Source of the DNA: Athripsodes cinereus | Lineage: Eukaryota; Arthropoda; Insecta; Trichoptera; Leptoceridae | Reading direction: 5' to 3' | Assembly: GCA_947579605.1 (NCBI GenBank) | Contig: OX388307.1 | Coordinates: 7,541,237 to 7,605,236, forward strand | DNA length: 64,000 bases | Shown here: piece by piece, positions 25,030 through 36,840 of the stretch | Position numbering within the stretch: the first letter of the stretch is position 1 | Layout of the letters: every line of letters starts with the position of its first letter | Notes under the pieces: generated by a model | Seen by the model: only the letters and a program-made list of their open reading frames with translations | The model's database searches: none | Told to the model about the DNA's origin: nothing | Program-made: the position numbers and the translations under genes

Positions 25030-25490
25030 TAAAAATGCAATAAAAAACTCAAAAGTTCGGTCAATTTCTACTATAGGCTATCCAATAGTATCCAGTTAGA
25101 AAATATATATATATTGATGATCTTAATTTTACGTATTTTTATTATCCTTCACTGTGTACGGTAACAAGATATCACAGGAGCCATATGGAAGGCGAGGGGG
25201 TGCATCTTGTCCAGTGATTGTAATTTAATGTAAATGCATAATTATGCCATGAAATTTGACTATGTACAGGAATAAATCATTACAAATACAAATTATATTA
25301 TAAATACAATCTGTACCCCTCACCCATCTCATACCTGGATGCCCCATGATATCTTGTAACATTGTACAGTGAAAGATAATAAAAATAAATACAACAATGA
25401 TTATCAATAGGTATATATTTTCTAACTGAATACTATTGGATAACCTACAGTAGAAATTGACCGAAAGTTCTTTAGATGCATTTTTTTATT
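25030..25490. mobile_element. ~460-bp foldback element with two sets of inverted arms
   Basis: The outer arms pair 25056-25110 (TTCGGTCAATTTCTACTATA, ATCCAATAGTATCCAGTTAG) with 25411-25466. Inner arms pair about 25128-25165 (TCCTTCACTGTGTACGGTAAC) with about 25345-25386. Weaker pairing extends outward to about 25030 and 25490. Most of the element is therefore one long imperfect palindrome. No coding content. Confidence 0.8.
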
Positions 25491-25566
25491 GATTATTGAT
25501 ATATTCTGTACAAATAGTAGCATGCTGTTCTATGAATAAATGTAATGAAGAATAACCTTTCTAGAC

Positions 25567-26635
25567 CAGGGCTTCTTAAACTGTGGGTCGCGAGACTACT
25601 GAAAGGGGGTCACATTAATATTGTTTGATGTTAATAATTTATTTTTATTTTATTTATTTATTTATTTACGGCATCATTGCCTTTGATTACAAAAAAATAT
25701 TACCAGTATTACAAGTGGACAATTTTACAAGATACAAAACAATGAAAACTTAATGACTACAAATTGACTACAATGACTAAAAAAAACTTTAACTACAATG
25801 ACTAAAAATTAAATTAAATTATAAAATAAACATTAAATGAAATTTGTATTTTCAGAATAAGTCTGGTTAAAACATTCTATCATCTTAATCCTCACAGAGC
25901 CATCTCCATCGAAAAATAAGTCTATTGTCTCAGCATATCTATTACCGAGCACATGCAGACGGTTCACGACTGAATGTCTCTGGTTGTTGGTACGTGCATT
26001 TGATTCACTGAGTAAAATCCTTTGCCTAGTGGGACGGTCGGGGATATGAAATTTGATTAATTCAAGGAGCTCAGGGCAATCGAATTTTGATTTTACTATT
26101 TTACATAACAAAATTATATCCAATAAAACGCACCTATCGATCAGTTTAGACATTCTTAGTTCCAGTAGTAAATTTTCATAGCAGAAATCGTTATAAGAGA
26201 TTCCTAGCCGAAAATTGATGTAGCGCATGAATCTGCGCTGAACCCTCTCAATAGCCCTCACGTGATGTTTTTATTAAAAAAATTATTACAAAAGTTTATT
26301 TTTTATATTGAATATATAGATATAGTTTTATGTTTTCTTATAAAAAAATTGTTACAAAAGTTTATTTTTTCTATTGAATAAATATATATATAGTTTTATG
26401 TCATTCTATTTATTGTGTTTTATTACGACCGATATCCCGTCAACGTTTCCAATTATATATATGTGAAATGAATGGGTACGTATTCTTTAATCCTTAATTT
26501 ATTTACATTGTAAAATAGTGCGATATTACATCTACATCTACGGTTAATATATATTTCATTATATGGAGGAGGGGGTCGTTTAAAATTTCCTAAGCTTGAA
26601 GGGGGTCGCTATATAAAAAAGTTTAAGAAGCCCTG
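25567..26635. mobile_element. hAT element with 8-bp TSD, interrupted by a LINE
   Basis: Ends CAGGGCTTCTTAAACT and AGTTTAAGAAGCCCTG are inverted repeats. The 8-bp duplication TTCTAGAC is perfect (25559-25566 and 26636-26643). Both ends carry the phrase GGGGGTC followed by A/T-rich sequence, a common hAT-derived end. The interior is filled by the minus-strand LINE at 25633-26262 and an imperfect ~67-bp tandem duplication at 26282-26400. No hAT transposase remains. Confidence 0.93.
25633..26262 (-). pseudogene. 5'-truncated LINE inside the hAT element
   Basis: On the minus strand an open frame of 142 residues (26261-25833) begins MRAIERVQRRFMRYINFRLG and ends SENTNFI-stop. IERVQRRFxRY is the characteristic start of the segment after the RT domain in Jockey/CR1-type LINEs. 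The 3' end is a TTTA-repeat tail at 25633-25670. A short possible duplication TGATGTT (25626-25632 and 26263-26269) brackets it. It inserted after the hAT element. Confidence 0.8.
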
Positions 26636-28498
26636 TTCTAGACCAACATTTGTAAAAATTTATTGGAGATGAAATTGAATTAGACAAAAATGGTCCGATA
26701 TAATGTTACCAATTTGTTTTTTTTTTTGAATTTATGGTCTAGTATTTATGTAATTGATTTAATGCTGTGTAATGTTCATTTATTTATTTTAATAATTCAC
26801 GGCTTTAAAATATTTAGATAATTTAATCTGTTTGATTAACTATGTATAAACATGAATAATAATAATAATATTTAATCATAGAAGTTGCTTTAATAAATAC
26901 AGTAATAAATGGTAATTATTGATTTCGATTTATTTAAATCTAACTATGGTCACCGTGTAGGCTGTATTCAAGATAAATTCACAATCACTATCAGATCAAA
27001 AATTGTATGATATTTTTGATTTTTAACTTTAATTAGTGTTTGATCACTTACTTAATGGTGCTTTTGAGCGCCTCACCACGACTCCAAACAGCACTCAATT
27101 GTGTCATAACATCCAAATGTGACACTTCACACTATGTATTAAATGAAAGTGTTGTTCAATAAATACTACACAACTTAATATCATCTGCTTAACAACACTC
27201 TCACACAATTTCATAATGCATAGTATTGCAATCGGCTTAATTGTAAAAAGGGCTATCTGCTACAACCATTTATAGGAGCGTGGAATTTTATAATCCACGT
27301 TAATGACAGCGTATATTTATAATCAAAACGGTTGATTTTCTTTGTTGAATTGTAAACATTGTATCGACGAAAAAGTTGTCATGGTATGTGTTTATTGTAG
27401 TTATAAATAAATAAATGTTATCAAATTACATAAAAATAGTACAATGTTACCAATTGTCTACATTATCTTTTTACACAATAATTATTTCTTCACTTCCAAT
27501 ACAATGAAATAAATTTAAATATCGCATATTAATTAATATTTTAGATAATCATTTTTTTTAATTAGTTACGATTAAATCATCAAATACAAATTGTAATAAA
27601 CAATGTGAGAAAAGTGAAATTTTTAACCTTAAATTTAATATTAATCACTGCCGCTATATTTTTTACATACAATAGGAGAAATCACTGGTTAACCTTAATT
27701 GGTTAGATGTTTGGTTAAACATCATTTACTGGATAAACAAAAAAGGATAGAGATATTATAATATCAATCGAAAGAGGTCTTGGATTGGAATTTTTTATGA
27801 ACAAAGCAAATCATTCATTTAATTTAAAACACAATTTCACAATCAGTATAAGCATATAAATTGGTACATATATATTTGACATAGCACCCATTATAGCAAT
27901 GAGGTTTGCCACTCACCCTGAACGTCAACAATGACATCTTGCATGTTTATTGCATGTGGCTGGTCTGCTAGCTACCCCACTTGTGGTATATGCTATGATG
28001 AGATAGTAGAGATCATTTACTTATCAATAATGTAACTCCAATGTCGTAGGCCAATAAACATTTTTTATTCACAATATATACTATACACATGAGAATGTAC
28101 AGCATTCACGATAATTAAAAACAAATAATAGTTTTCACATACATTCTATTGAAGTCACAGTAAAAGTAAATACCAAAAACCAATTATGCATCATCTAAAA
28201 GAAAATCAATTTTTTATGTGAAATTTGAAACTATGTATTCCAAGACCTCTTGAGATATAAAACATGTCTCAATGTCCACAAAATCTTTTCTCCAACAAAA
28301 ATTTACTAGCACCGTAATAGAAACAACACAGTCTAATATTAATAAAGAGAAAATAACATGCTCTATATCATCCGAAAAACTTATCACCATACAATTGCAG
28401 CTACATTTAATTAAATTAGGTGGACAGTGAGATTAGTGTTTGGACTTAGTTACGTGTCAATTTGACTTATGTGTTTTAATGTTTTTATTAGGTTTATA
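26636..28498. other. Region between the hAT element and Mgat1, no gene seen
   Basis: AT-rich sequence with no coding signal. A minus-strand piece of repeat family D lies at 27893-28010 (TTGCCACTCACCCTGAACGT, then GCTACCCCACTTGTGG). A minus-strand AATAAA at 28064-28069 lies about 430 bp past the Mgat1 stop and is a candidate Mgat1 poly(A) signal. Confidence 0.5.
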
Positions 28499-31400
28499 TT
28501 AGCTCCACATTGGATCGTATTTCTCAAATCTCTCCTCGGGTGCTATGTACACTCTATATCCTCTATAGAAACAAGTGACGACACCAAGATAGGCGGTTCT
28601 ACCTACTCCACTCTGAAAACAATAAAAAAAATTACAAATCAAATCTTTCACATTATTAGATTTAAAACGATAAAAATAATAATATATCTTCATTAACAGA
28701 ACAGAGGCCTGAGTCAATAACACACTTTCGCGTCACGTTCCCCCTCCGTTAGCGTTCGGGTGCAGACGATGTTGCGCCAAAGTGTTAATTTTCGTAACTA
28801 TTGTGTACTTGCTTGCAACTTCGTCTATACTCGAACGTTAACGGAGCGGGAACGTGACGTGAAAGTGTGTTATTGACTCAGGCCTCAATAACTCAACTTA
28901 ACCATATCCCTTCCCCTCCCTCCCCTCACCCCTATATGTATGTGTGTATGTATGTGTATATGTATGTATATATGTATATATATGTCTGTATATTTATGAT
29001 TGAGTCTATACTATTTATATTATTTTATTATGCTTTTTGTTTTTAGTACTTATACCTACTTAAGTTATATGTACCTGTATATATTTTATTTATTTTTTAT
29101 TATATCTTTTCTTTTATGTACTTAACTATGTACATCAATATTAATGTATCTCGTATCTCTCTCACATTTGGTTGGTTGGTAGAAATTGCCTAAAGGCAAT
29201 AAACCCGCCATTTGTGTTACTTTATACCACAATAAAGATTATTTTTTTTTTTTTTTTTTTTTTATTTTATGAAGACACAATACAGATAACAATAATTGTT
29301 TTGTTTCTGAAGTCCCTGTTAATAGATCTTCCACTCTTTTCTGGGGATTCTACAGCAGTGCTCCGCAACCGCTGTGCCGTGAGCCGAATACAGGTATGCC
29401 GCGGCCAAATACAATGTATTTAAATTTTAGCAATTTTTCATTATGTATAATATTGAATAGACAATTGAAGAGCTGAAATCAAAAACGACATATGTCATGA
29501 CAGTTACATTTTTCAGGGGAGCAAAGAAACTTTGCAAAATCTCAAACATGTGTTCCTTTTGCTGAAATCAAACAAACTTTAACGCCTTGTAGCTCGTGAC
29601 ATGGATTGTTTTTTAAAGAACAATATAAATAAATTCATAGAGAATTTGATTTGTGAACGTTTGTCATTAAAGCTACTGACAAGTGCTGTTTTTGATATCA
29701 ACCCTTCAATTATTTTTCAAAATATTGAATAGAATAATAATTTTTATAACTAAATAATTTTTAAATGGTTCCCCAGCGCCTGGTGCCAACTGTTGAAAAC
29801 TGCGTTGTGTGCTTTGCACATACTATAGCCGCACCGAATTAGTCATAAACAAAGAAAAATGAATGAATTTTGGTGTGCCGCGGAGTATTAGGAAGAATTT
29901 TGGTGTGCTACGGAGTTCTGGGAAGAATTTTGGTGTGCCATAGATGAGAAAAGGTTGCGGAGCACTAATTTAACATCTGCTATTCAGCTATAAAGTTACT
30001 AACCATCATATTTTTTATTTATTTATTTGTTAAGTACTTAACATAAATTAATTACAAACAATTTTATAAAAAGAACTATCATATTAAATACAATTAATAT
30101 ACAGAGAGCAAATTAATCGCTAGGGTGCAATATCTTAAACTAAACCAATTTATTTGCATGTAGAGGACAGCTTGCATGTTTATTAAATGCAGTTAGTCTG
30201 CTGGCTACCCCACTTGTGGAAAATACTGTGATGAAATATAGATTGATAATTATAGTATAATTTGTAAAAGGTGTAAGTAGTTTATTTCATAGATAATAGT
30301 GTTCAGTTACAAAACACCTTCCAGCAAACCAAAGGAAAAAATAAATGTACAATTTGAACCATTTAAGTTTATGAATACTGATATTGATTATATGCTTGCA
30401 TTAAATGTATTTTACTTGTAATCAATGTACAGTAAAGAATCAATTAATTAATTAAACATTGGACATTGATGGCAATATGTTAAACATTCAAAGTAATAAA
30501 TAACTATTTGAAAACTAAATAACTCCAATACGTAGTTCAGATAAAGATTTTCTGAACAAAAGGTATAAAAAGACATAAAATATAGAAAAATTGTGTAAAT
30601 GTGTTGAATATTGAACATAATGAATGAGATTTATTTTGCATTCTTATAAAATTCTGATGTAGTCTTATAAAAATGTTTTACCCGGAAGTCATCCATCAGC
30701 CCCAGTGCTTTGGCAGTTCTCTTGTACTGGTTGTGATTGTTAAAGGAAATCCTCACAGTCATTTTATTAGAATTCTCCGGAGCACTCTTCAGTTCCTCCA
30801 GAGTTATCTCTGGAGCAGAATAGACATCCTTTATGAAGGCAGGATCGTAGTTGTCCTACAAAAACATTTTTTTTACATTAACTTTTACCATTTCAGTTTG
30901 ATATATGATGTACAAATTCAAGGATAAAATATATTTATCAGAATTAGGTCTTCAGGACTACAGCATCAGTGGGATATTAGAAAATTGCCGTCCTCCTGAA
31001 CTGAGGCATATTCATCTACACAGTAAGATGGCAACAGGATGCAAATCTGGAATCTGCCACTTGTAGGTTTCATTACTTTATTATCATGTTGCCAACCATC
31101 TCTATCATAGATTTGACATTTCATAATACTGTCGTATATTTTACCTTACCTTCATCAAATAAGTAAGGTTCATAGATGTAAAAGGGACGGACTTTTCGCT
31201 AAGCTGTATGAGTTTTAAATGCTTGTCGAAGAAAAGTCCATTGCTAACCCCCACCTGAAAAACACAACATTATATAAATTGAATATTTTATCTACAAAAG
31301 CTCATGTATTTTGTAAAAAAGGATATAGCATTCACAACACATGACTCATACGAAAGGTGACATCTTGAATTCAACAATGAAGCTTGCCACTCATTTGGAA

Positions 31401-34400
31401 AGTAGTATTTTTTAAAGCATAAAGGAAATTAAGCATAATATCTCGTCATTGCATATTAAAAAAGGGGTATGTAAATTTATCAATGTTTTGACATTTCTAG
31501 AATAAACTGCTTATAATGGCATCATAACCATTTAATAAAGTGATTCTTAGTATCAAATATGAAAATTCAATAGTTAAAGAATAATATCACATGCCAATAA
31601 AAAGTCTAAACAACAATTTTAATGCCCTAATGAACAGTTTTTAAAGAGTATTCCTAAATAAAAATGTTCGCACATACCTATTTTTGAAAGTGCAACGACG
31701 ATATACACATAGTAAGTGATCAAGTTGTGATAAGCCTTATTAGTATAGATTTAATAAAAATAAATTAGCAAAAGTACCTATTACAACGTGAATCGTAGAA
31801 CAACGAATAAAAGTTTAAATTTCAAAATTATAATATTACTTACTTTTCCAAATGTTCTAGTTCTTGGTAACTCAGGTCTGATGCAGGCCCTGTCCAATCT
31901 CTGCTCTGGTTTCCTTATCCAGTCGTCCCAATAACTGCAAAGATGCAAACACCATTACATGAAACAATCATCTTCAATACAGTTTAAGGGTAGAGGCGTT
32001 CTAAATAACTTGTTTAAATAAAAATAATAGATCAATATCAATTAACTTTATATTATTTTCAGTATCTGAATAAAATGAAGTGTATTTTATTTGGAAATAT
32101 TGTTTTCAGTATTTGTTGTCTTAAATTTAAGTGATAAATTTTAATAAAATAGAGATATAAAATTAAATCTATTAAGGTTTATAACAATAATAATATTTTA
32201 CCTAATTTGTGTTGTGTAAGTAATAAAATAAACTATAGTGACATGTAAAAGTAAATGCGCTCTTAGGGTGATTCAATGACAAGAACAGCGAAATATAAAT
32301 GATCCAGTAATATGCAATAAAATAAATGATCCAATAATATGCATTAAAACATACATTGTTGAAATTTTTACTATGAAGGATCTTCATGTTATATACTTAA
32401 ACAAATTTTAGATATTTGTACATACGACGATGGCCATTTAGGCTGAAGTTCATCCCACAATGTTTTACGAAGCATCCAGCCAAGTCCAGGGAAGAAATCT
32501 GAGCGGTGTAGCATTGACTCCCCTTCGGGATCAACCAGACCTGGTTTCCCATTGTCATTCCAGGCTGATACACACCTGGAAAAGAACATTAAATGAGAGG
32601 ACATTCGTAGCCTGATGGTAGACTTTCTGACTTATAAAATAAAAAACTAATAAAACACTTAGTGGAAGTACTAAATAAGTGTTTTATTTCCGGATAATTT
32701 CACAAGAAATTTGTCAAAAATATTGATTGTATTAAGAATTATAGATAAGAGGAAACAGCTGTTATTATGTTAATAAACAAATAAATGAGGAAATATCTTA
32801 CTGTAATATGTAAATTAGTGATATTTTGTCTTACCATAAAGTGGGATCATTGAGGAGTAATGGATATGTCCCCAGAAAGTATTCAAAGAAATCTGGAGCC
32901 AAATCTAAATCATCTGTAATAAGCAAAAGATTAAAATATTTATAATACCTATTACTTAAACAAACTGGATTTAAATTTAAAAGATTAAAAAAAAGAAAAC
33001 AATTATTTTTAAAATAAAAACATACAAAAATATTATGAATACGTAAAACAAGACTTAATTCTTGTTATTTCAATATATTAATCAAGTTAAAGTAAACATT
33101 GTTTTTTATTTATATTATTTTATAATCTAAAAAATTCTTGAATTTTTTGGTGTTATAAAGAGGAATGTTGAGAGAAAAACAAAAATATTGACATAAAATT
33201 GTTAAGTAGAAAAATCTCAATAAAGTGATAAACTCATCCACTGTGTATTATAAATATATTTCTAACATTTATTATGATATATTTTAATAATTGTGTAACA
33301 ATGTAAAAAAAGGAATAATAAAATAATGTGGAGCATTTTCAAGTGGACTGTTACAGAAAACATGTCATAACGTGGAGTGCTTATCATAAATCTATAAATA
33401 CAATGCATTAGTTAACACAGAATTATCTCATCTGTATGGGAGTTACAAACAAATATATTATTATTAGACTGCCAATAGTAATTATATACCATTAAATAAT
33501 ATAGGTGCAATTGAACGTAGTTATGCAGAAAGCAGACAGTCCACAATTACGTATATTTGAGTTTTTTATCTTACGAGATTTAAAATGTCTAATACTACAG
33601 TCTACAAAAACCAGCCAGGGGCCTTTCATATAAACATTTCATAAAAAATATGTTGAAAAAAAAATCAGTACATTCAATATAATATAATGTCTATATGCAA
33701 AGACGGCCATATTTAAATTATACTTTTTGTGGGCTGTCTGCTTTCTGCATAACTACGTTCAATTATTATTATAACATAATGAAACCATAGACATATAAAC
33801 ATAGAACAGAAATGTAGTATTAATTCTCTCAGAATTTACAGATCTAAAATTATTAATATCAACACAACAGAGGTTTTTTGTTTAACTCCATGAGATAGAT
33901 ATACCATTTCTGTTTCACTCCCACTTGTCGTAATTATTGTACATCATACATATTGTACATCAACTTATATTGTATCAACTAGAAATTCAAAGGAAAAATT
34001 GGTAATGCGATCAAACACATTGATGATGCAAGACTAGAAGGACACTGATTTTTTTATTATTGTTGAGCCATTTGATGGCTTTGTCGTATACAGGATGTGC
34101 AATACTTAGGTATAAGTAGTAAAGAGACCATTAGCATCATAATATTATGTAGTGAAACAGCACAATATTATTGTTAATTTTGGAACATGTTTACTGAGAA
34201 AATTAGTACTACATTACCCGTTTACATCTTATAGGTCAATTATATCATGCATATATTCATAAAAATAGACTACTTCACAACCTTGGAGCAACACTTGTTT
34301 AATATTGATATGAAATTATTTAGGACACAAGATTTGATTGGATCCAATATTATTTTTTTTTGAATTTCCATTCTATGATATATGACAGAAAGAGTCCCAA

Positions 34401-36840
34401 AAACTAAAAATCAGAGATCTTATTCAGAAAGTTCTACGATTGAGTATAACTTGATGAATTTTTGTTTTAAGAACAAAATTACTCTTGATTTTATTGTGAC
34501 TGGTAAGGAGTGTATAACAAATTTAAATTATGATGTTGACTCAACATCAATTTCATGGCTTGAAATTTTATTCCAGTTATAACAAACATTATCACGGTAG
34601 AGTGCACACACACACACACACATACACACACACAAAGAGACTGCAGTATCTACATACATAGTATACAGACAAATAAATAATATGATGTATTGAATAAACA
34701 AAAAATTCCACTTTTTACCTTCCACAATGATTGCAGCCTCATACCCTCTAGTATAGAATGTGTAGTTGAGGGCAAAGCGATAATGTCTGGCAATATGGAA
34801 GTACCCTCTGAACTTCTTCTCCTTAGGAGGCACCTGGATGTCGGAGAGATCTGGCTGCTGAATCAGAGACACTCCGTACTCGGGCACCGAAGCGTAAGAT
34901 TTGATCACCTCGTATGTAGGTTCATGGTTACAATCCTGGAAATATAAGAAAAATTATCTTTGCTCTGAAGATTCCTTAACATTTTCGGATATCTCAGAAG
35001 TCGAAAAAAGTCTACTTATAAAACTTTCTGTCCTCATGGTATGAGAAAAAAATATTAAGAAGGTGTGTGCTGACACATTTTGCTAATATTTATATTCCTT
35101 GTAATACAGGAGGTATATTGGTCCTGGCTAGGTCATATCATAAAAATATCTAATGATAATTGTCAAAAAGAGCACTGTGTTTTCAAATATAAAAGTATGC
35201 GCATTTCACTACCTGACTGACAATTATTGGAAATTGTCCCACACTAGGTCTGTACTTCATAAGCTGATCCAGGTTCCTCTTTACAGTGATACGGTTGCAA
35301 GCCAACACCAGAATTGGAATCACCACATTTTTAGATGGATCTATGTAAAACAGAAACAATAACTTAGTTGGAAGATATTATTGAACTTACGTAAATTGGA
35401 AAACTTGTACTACATAAAAAAATACATAAATGAGCAAAATAAACTAATGAACAAACATTTTATAAATAAATAGTTATTTTTTATTTATTTTAGCAATATT
35501 AACCCATATTCTGATGAAATTTGGCATATTTGTTGGTAGGCCACAAAAAGATATGTAAAAATACTTAATTTCATTGAAATATCTGTTAATCCATTATGAA
35601 AAATTGACTAAACTCTATACCTAATTAAATATGACATAATTTTTTATACAGTGAAGACAACCGGTTTATTAATTTGATACAAAAATGAGCATTATAAAAT
35701 AATCCCTTAAGTTCATCTACAAAGCATATTCTGTAATACATTGAATATGCTTGGGCATGGTTTGAGAAATTTTTCATAATATTTTTTTAAATACATGAGA
35801 GTTTTCACAATTTACACAGAAAAAATCAGCATGTAAGAGATTTCATTTCTTTCAATAGCTTTTTCTCAGTGTGCAGATTATTTCATCAGTAGATGCGGTT
35901 TGACGAGACTGTTATAATTTGGCATCAATATCTATCTGATTATTTTTAAAAATTGACACATGGGGGGTTTCATAAACTCACCAGCGATGTCTACCAATTA
36001 GTAGGTAAAACAACAATTACAAATTCTATGTTTAGTAATCACAAATACATACCTTTAAGTATTTGTAAAATGGTCAAAGGAAGGAATATACTGAATAAAA
36101 AACAATTGAATTACCCACAAAGTACATCAGCTTTTGTTTAACACAGGAAACAATTGTGAAAAATATTATTATGTAATTATCTAATGTACAGATTATTTTG
36201 GATTGGAAACCATCTGAAGTCCTGGAATATAGCTCATAAGTATTTGTGGTTTTATTTTAAGTGATCTGGCTGATAAAAAGATGTGCGTATCAATATGTGG
36301 TTTGAGCATATCAGCACAAAGCTAATAATATATACGCAGATGACTTCATTTGAATTCCTCTGTGAATTGGAAATTAATTGATAAAAAATTCATTTTGAAG
36401 TATTATGTCACCACTACTGTTGCAGAAGAAAAATATTTCTGTATGTTAAAAATGAAATTCTAAGTGGGTGTTGATAGCTAGATTTTTTAAATTATAGATG
36501 AATGTGTTTATAGATACTTTCAAAACTATGTTTAAGAGCCATTTTTTATTTATTTTACGTGAATAAATAAATAAAATAAGTACAAACCTGGCACTTGTTT
36601 GGCTGTTGCAACTCGATGCATCAATTTATGTTTCACTTCTATCAACATCTGTTTATTCATCAGCAACTCATCATTTAATTCTTTTTCCAGAAGATTGATT
36701 CTACTCATGAGTTGCTTCTCAACTCCATCATCATAGTCATTCCCAAGAGGACTATTGTTGAATGAGATGTATGTAAAAGTCAACCACAGGAACAGACATA
36801 CTACCACGATTATCAAAGCTTTTTTCACATTTAAACGCAT
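28499..36840 (-). CDS. Mgat1: Alpha-1,3-mannosyl-glycoprotein 2-beta-N-acetylglucosaminyltransferase (GnT-I)
   Basis: Nine exons on the minus strand join in frame: 36588-36840, 35213-35340, 34719-34935, 32835-32913, 32426-32575, 31844-31934, 31150-31254, 30682-30855 and 28499-28612. They give 436 residues, close to the ~445 of the vertebrate enzyme. Known role: GnT-I transfers GlcNAc from UDP-GlcNAc to the Man5 N-glycan in the medial Golgi, opening hybrid and complex glycan synthesis. Seen: a short cytoplasmic start MRLNVKK, a signal anchor at about residues 8-29, an acidic coiled stem, then IPILVLACNR and QFPIIVSQDCNHE. The metal-binding motif E-D-D is at 199-201, split by an intron. CVSAWNDNGK, SDFFPGLGWMLRKTLW, YWDDWIRKPEQRLDRACIRPE, VSNGLFFDKHLK and a YDPMW end follow. 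ATG 36838-36840 is used because the in-frame codon two positions upstream is TTG. No disabling changes were found. Introns carry foldbacks and MITEs. Confidence 0.96.
28704..28886. mobile_element. 183-bp foldback element, family F, in the last Mgat1 intron
   Basis: The arms GAGGCCTGAGTCAATAACAC and GTGTTATTGACTCAGGCCTC are perfect inverted ends. Pairing continues through CACTTTCGCGTCACGTTCCC and GGGAACGTGACGTGAAAGTG, then GTTAGCGTTCG. The same plan and related sequence (AGTCAAAACACATTTTAGCG) occur at 53933-54107 and, as a single arm, at 46017-46101. In the Mgat1 transcript the hairpin ends about 90 nt upstream of the last acceptor. Confidence 0.88.
28900..29262 (+). repeat. LINE 3'-UTR-like remnant with microsatellite and T-run
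   Basis: A pyrimidine-rich start (CCCTTCCCCTCCCTCCCC) is followed by a TATG/TGTATG microsatellite at about 28935-28990. Then comes TGGTAGAAATTGCCTAAAGG and CAATAAACCCGCC, ending ACAATAAAGATTA and a run of about 23 T. The 'taaaggcaataa..cgcc' phrase is typical of lepidopteran LINE 3' ends by recall. No ORF remains. It lies in the last Mgat1 intron. Confidence 0.45.
29356..29967. mobile_element. hAT-like element, ~612 bp, without preserved TSD
   Basis: The left end CAGTGCTCCGCAACCGCTGT and the right end AAAGGTTGCGGAGCACTA are inverted repeats with the usual hAT CAGTG-type terminus, with the last right base changed. Near the right end a ~31-bp unit containing GAATTTTGGTGTGC is repeated about three times. 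The flanking 8-mers (TTCTACAG and ATTTAACA) do not match, so the flank has decayed or the element was rearranged. Intronic in Mgat1. Confidence 0.75.
30010..30240 (-). repeat. LINE 3'-end remnant joined to a family D fragment
   Basis: 30010-30150 has a TTTATTTATTTG tail, ATTACAAAC and a diverged version of the GCGAGTTTATCGC block, matching 1860-2040. 30163-30240 carries the minus-strand family D end (ACAGCTTGCATGTTTATT, GCTGGCTACCCCACTTGTGG). The same adjacency of these two blocks occurs at 1860-2365, in reverse orientation for the D part. Intronic in Mgat1. Confidence 0.5.
33509..33764. mobile_element. 256-bp MITE with 38-bp terminal inverted repeats in Mgat1 intron
   Basis: The left arm AATTGAACGTAGTTATGCAG, AAAGCAGACAGTCCACAA is matched by the right arm TTGTGGGCTGTCTGCTTT, CTGCATAACTACGTTCAATT with only one or two differences. 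The interior is AT-rich and non-coding. It lies between the third and fourth Mgat1 exons. Confidence 0.87.
34604..34636. repeat. (CA)n microsatellite
   Basis: About 15 CA units, with one TA interruption, roughly 85 bp downstream of the donor of Mgat1 exon 3 in transcript orientation. Read in reverse it produces a false cysteine/valine-rich peptide. Confidence 0.9.

Noticed and set aside
28931..28990. Tandem array that might be a CRISPR or satellite
   Set aside because: The units are 4-6 bp TATG/TGTATG steps without unique spacers; this is a simple microsatellite in a eukaryotic genome.
34528..34718. Extension of the Mgat1 exon through a cysteine/valine-rich stretch
   Set aside because: That peptide is the translation of a CA microsatellite and intron. 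A GT donor at 34718 ends the exon, and the next exon restores the D-D of the metal-binding motif.
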